This document shows positions 62,198-64,000 of a DNA stretch of 64,000 nucleotides, in pieces. Origin of the DNA: VXYL01 sp963666465 (lineage in GTDB: Bacteria; Pseudomonadota; Gammaproteobacteria; Pseudomonadales; Azotimanducaceae). The position numbers were made by a program, and so were the translations under genes. The stretch lies in the NCBI GenBank assembly GCA_963666465.1, contig OY762824.1, positions 4,960,001-5,024,000 of the forward strand. Direction: 5' to 3'. The stretch's first letter is position 1, and each line of letters starts with the position of its first letter. The notes under the pieces were generated by a model. That model had not been told where the DNA came from, did no database searches, and was given only the letters and a program-made list of their open reading frames with translations.

Positions 62198-64000
62198 CTA
62201 ATCGCCGGCGGTTGCGGTCGAGTCCTGGTCTCTCGCGCCGCGACGCCCCGCCTGCCGTGCCATGTGCAGTTCCCGCGCGGTCAGGGCCCTGTCGCCGTCT
62301 GCATCGCCGCTTTCGAAGGCCTTGGCGAGCCGCCGCTTGGGGCCAAGGCGAAGCTCGTCCCACTCCACCCGGCCATCCATGTTCGCATCGAGGTAGCCAA
62401 CGGTCTGATAGGCGTTGGTGAGGGCCCGATCGTGGGTGGGCTGGTCTGCGGTCTCATCCAGCCAGGTGAAGGAGAAGGCACCATAGAGCATCTCGTCCCA
62501 AGACTGCAGGCCCCAGCGCACCAGCTTCGAAGGGTCGGGATTGCCGGGGTTCTGCGCCGAATTGTCATACACGGTCGCATGAACCAGGCGCGAACCGGCC
62601 GGCACCGGCTTCGGCTCGGCGAAATCGTAGCCGCGCTGCCAGTTGAAGTCGTAGTTCGGAACCGACAGCAGCAGTTCCTCGCGTCCATCCGGATAGATGA
62701 GCGAGAAGGTCGAGCTGCGACCGCGATAGTGCGAGTGCGGCAACACGCTGTAGAGCAACGCATCGGCAGCGAACTCGTGATACGCGCGCTGCTCGTGCCG
62801 CTTGGTGTTCGGCGGGATGCTGATGGTGGGGTTGAGCACCACGCCCTGGCGATAGAAGGTGGCCGGCGGCTCTTCGTGGAAATAGAACCCAATGCGGGTC
62901 ACGTCCGTCACCGCCTTGCCGTAGGGCGTGTAGTGCATCTGGGCGAGGAAGCGGTTGCCCTTGGGCACGAACAGTCCCGTTCCTTCCGGCAGTTCCGCGG
63001 CGCCGGTTCCGGGCGCGTAGCCGCCGAGATATTGATCGAACACATCACGGCGTCGATCCGAGCCGCCGTCCACCAAGCCCACGAGAACGTGGTGAACCAC
63101 CTCCGTGCTGCCGGGCGACACGTCCATGGCCCGCACCCACACATCCCGATCCAGGGGGTTGGCTGCGGTCGGGAACTGGTAATCCACAACGCCGCTGGCG
63201 GGAACGTCGTAGGGGAGCAGTTCGACTACCAGATCCGGCTCTCCGAGGGGCCATTCGGAGGCTTGCGCGACGGCGATTTGCGGCAGCGGATCCTCTCCTG
63301 CGCCACGGGGCGCCCCGGCCTCGATCCAGCGAACCAGGGTGGCGCGTTCCTCGTTCGAAAGGCCCACGTCGTTCTGCCACTGGCCCACATGCGGATCGGC
63401 ATGCCAGGGCGGCATCCTCCCTGTGCGCAGCACTTCGCGCATCATCGGCGCGAAACCTCGCACCATCTCGTAGCTGGTCATCGCCCAAGGGCCGATGCCT
63501 TGCGGCCGGTGGCAGTCCACGCAGTTCTGCGCAAGGATGGGGACGATGGTCCCGGCGTAGGAGATCTCCTCGTGGGCGGGGTTGTCGCGCTCGGGGAAGT
63601 TGATCAGGCAGCCGATGGCGTCCTGCTGCGCCACTTGCGGTTCGTCGCCGGCCAGCACGGCGTCGATGGCATCGACAAGATGGTGCTGCTTCGCTTCGGC
63701 GAGCTGGCGCTCGTAGTTGAGGCGGTCGTTGATGGGGCCGCGGTAGGTCAGTTCCCAGTCGTCCGGGTCGATCACCAACGCCTCGGCGGTGCGAGTGAGG
63801 CCCAAGCCCTCGCCGATGAGCTGCGTCTCGTCGATGAGGATGGGCAGGTCGATGCCCCATTCCTCCGCCTCCGCGCGCACGGATTCACGGTTGTCCTGCA
63901 GGTTGGAGTTGATCATCAGGAACACGACGCCTTGCTCGGCATAGCGTTCGCGCACGGCCTTGAGGTCTGGCAAGGCGTTGCGCACCACCGGGTAGCCATT
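62198..64000 (-). CDS. Redoxin-cytochrome c-copper monooxygenase-like multidomain protein, 5' end outside window
   Basis: The visible 600 residues begin inside a thioredoxin/redoxin domain (NGYPVVRNALPDLKAVRERY, VFLMINSNLQDNRESVRAEA). A cytochrome c-type heme motif CVDCH follows (PILAQNCVDCHRPQGIGPWA), then a region resembling ascorbate-dependent type II copper monooxygenases (EVVHHVLVGLV, FLAQMHYTPYG, LPHSHYRGR). Two EF-hand-like loops close it (DANMDGRVEWDEL, DADGDRALTARE). It is probably exported; its signal peptide would be beyond the right edge. The reaction is unknown; related proteins occur in marine gammaproteobacteria and planctomycetes. Confidence 0.82.
   Translation of the reverse strand, partial: NGYPVVRNALPDLKAVRERYAEQGVVFLMINSNLQDNRESVRAEAEEWGIDLPILIDETQLIGEGLGLTRTAEALVIDPDDWELTYRGPINDRLNYERQLAEAKQHHLVDAIDAVLAGDEPQVAQQDAIGCLINFPERDNPAHEEISYAGTIVPILAQNCVDCHRPQGIGPWAMTSYEMVRGFAPMMREVLRTGRMPPWHADPHVGQWQNDVGLSNEERATLVRWIEAGAPRGAGEDPLPQIAVAQASEWPLGEPDLVVELLPYDVPASGVVDYQFPTAANPLDRDVWVRAMDVSPGSTEVVHHVLVGLVDGGSDRRRDVFDQYLGGYAPGTGAAELPEGTGLFVPKGNRFLAQMHYTPYGKAVTDVTRIGFYFHEEPPATFYRQGVVLNPTISIPPNTKRHEQRAYHEFAADALLYSVLPHSHYRGRSSTFSLIYPDGREELLLSVPNYDFNWQRGYDFAEPKPVPAGSRLVHATVYDNSAQNPGNPDPSKLVRWGLQSWDEMLYGAFSFTWLDETADQPTHDRALTNAYQTVGYLDANMDGRVEWDELRLGPKRRLAKAFESGDADGDRALTARELHMARQAGRRGARDQDSTATAGD

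Overview
The window reads as a GC-rich (about two-thirds G+C by eye) gammaproteobacterial chromosome. The best taxonomic pointer is rsmI, divergent from lpoA-yraN-BON lipoprotein (13178-16826). This is the yraL/lpoA/yraN/dolP neighbourhood of Gammaproteobacteria, and LpoA is essentially confined to that class. A standard type-A RNase P RNA and a tRNA-Met(CAT) follow. Many broken genes, toxin-antitoxin remnants, insertion-sequence (IS) relics and several families of dispersed hairpin repeats suggest a genome with high mobile-element load, as in host-associated (for example sponge-symbiont) lineages. That last point is inference.

Layout. 1-4.7 kb: end of a TonB-dependent receptor, a metallo-beta-lactamase-fold (MBL) protein that has lost its zinc motif, nadE between inverted repeats, and a LOG-family phosphoribohydrolase behind a perfect 17-bp hairpin. 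4.9-12.7 kb: short-chain dehydrogenase (SDR), two decayed genes, ahcY, enoyl-CoA hydratase genes divergent from a LysR regulator, an integrase tail and a doubly frameshifted brnTA pair. 13-20.4 kb: the lpoA/yraN/rsmI cluster, rnpB, an RRM protein, tRNA-Met and a Gfo/Idh/MocA oxidoreductase. 20.9-35.2 kb: a defence region with a XamI-like restriction-modification relic, a YyaL-type protein, and a type I-G CRISPR interference operon (cas3, csx17, csb1, csb2). The operon has no adaptation genes or array and lies between two direct copies of one IS end. 35.3-45.3 kb: a kinase plus class III aminotransferase pair, a Baeyer-Villiger monooxygenase, MtfA, CobT/CobS, a phosphatase and a DM13 protein. 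45.6-47.5 kb: an unrecognised 343-aa gene and a VapBC-like pair. 47.6-52.4 kb: ppdK, a 5'-3' exonuclease, Nudix and SlyX. 52.5-56 kb: an amidase and an SDR cut by an IS630 relic, then an array of tiny membrane-protein genes separated by repeats. 56.3-64 kb: MaoC, Uma2, nucleoside hydrolase, a DsbA-like protein coupled to a SelD fusion, and a large redox/cytochrome/copper-monooxygenase-like protein running off the end.

How it works together. Core metabolism dominates: NAD synthesis, the methyl cycle (AhcY), fatty-acyl/CoA chemistry, phosphoenolpyruvate-pyruvate interconversion, cobalt chelation and selenophosphate. Accessory material is concentrated at 11.9-12.7, 20.4-35.2, 45.6-47.5 and 52.5-56 kb.

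The least described feature is the repeat population. There is a roughly 105-bp stem-loop element in four copies with compensatory base changes (9.2, 18.8, 47.5, 50.4 kb). There is a miniature inverted-repeat element with flanking direct repeats (4.75 and 18.74 kb), the second copy carrying the stem-loop element inside it. A 90-bp double-hairpin repeat occurs at 12.9, 18.65 and 44.7 kb, and other repeats bracket nadE, the Gfo/Idh gene and ppdK. Some repeats are translated as the C-terminal tails of genes. All identifications are from reading the sequence; no database search was run.
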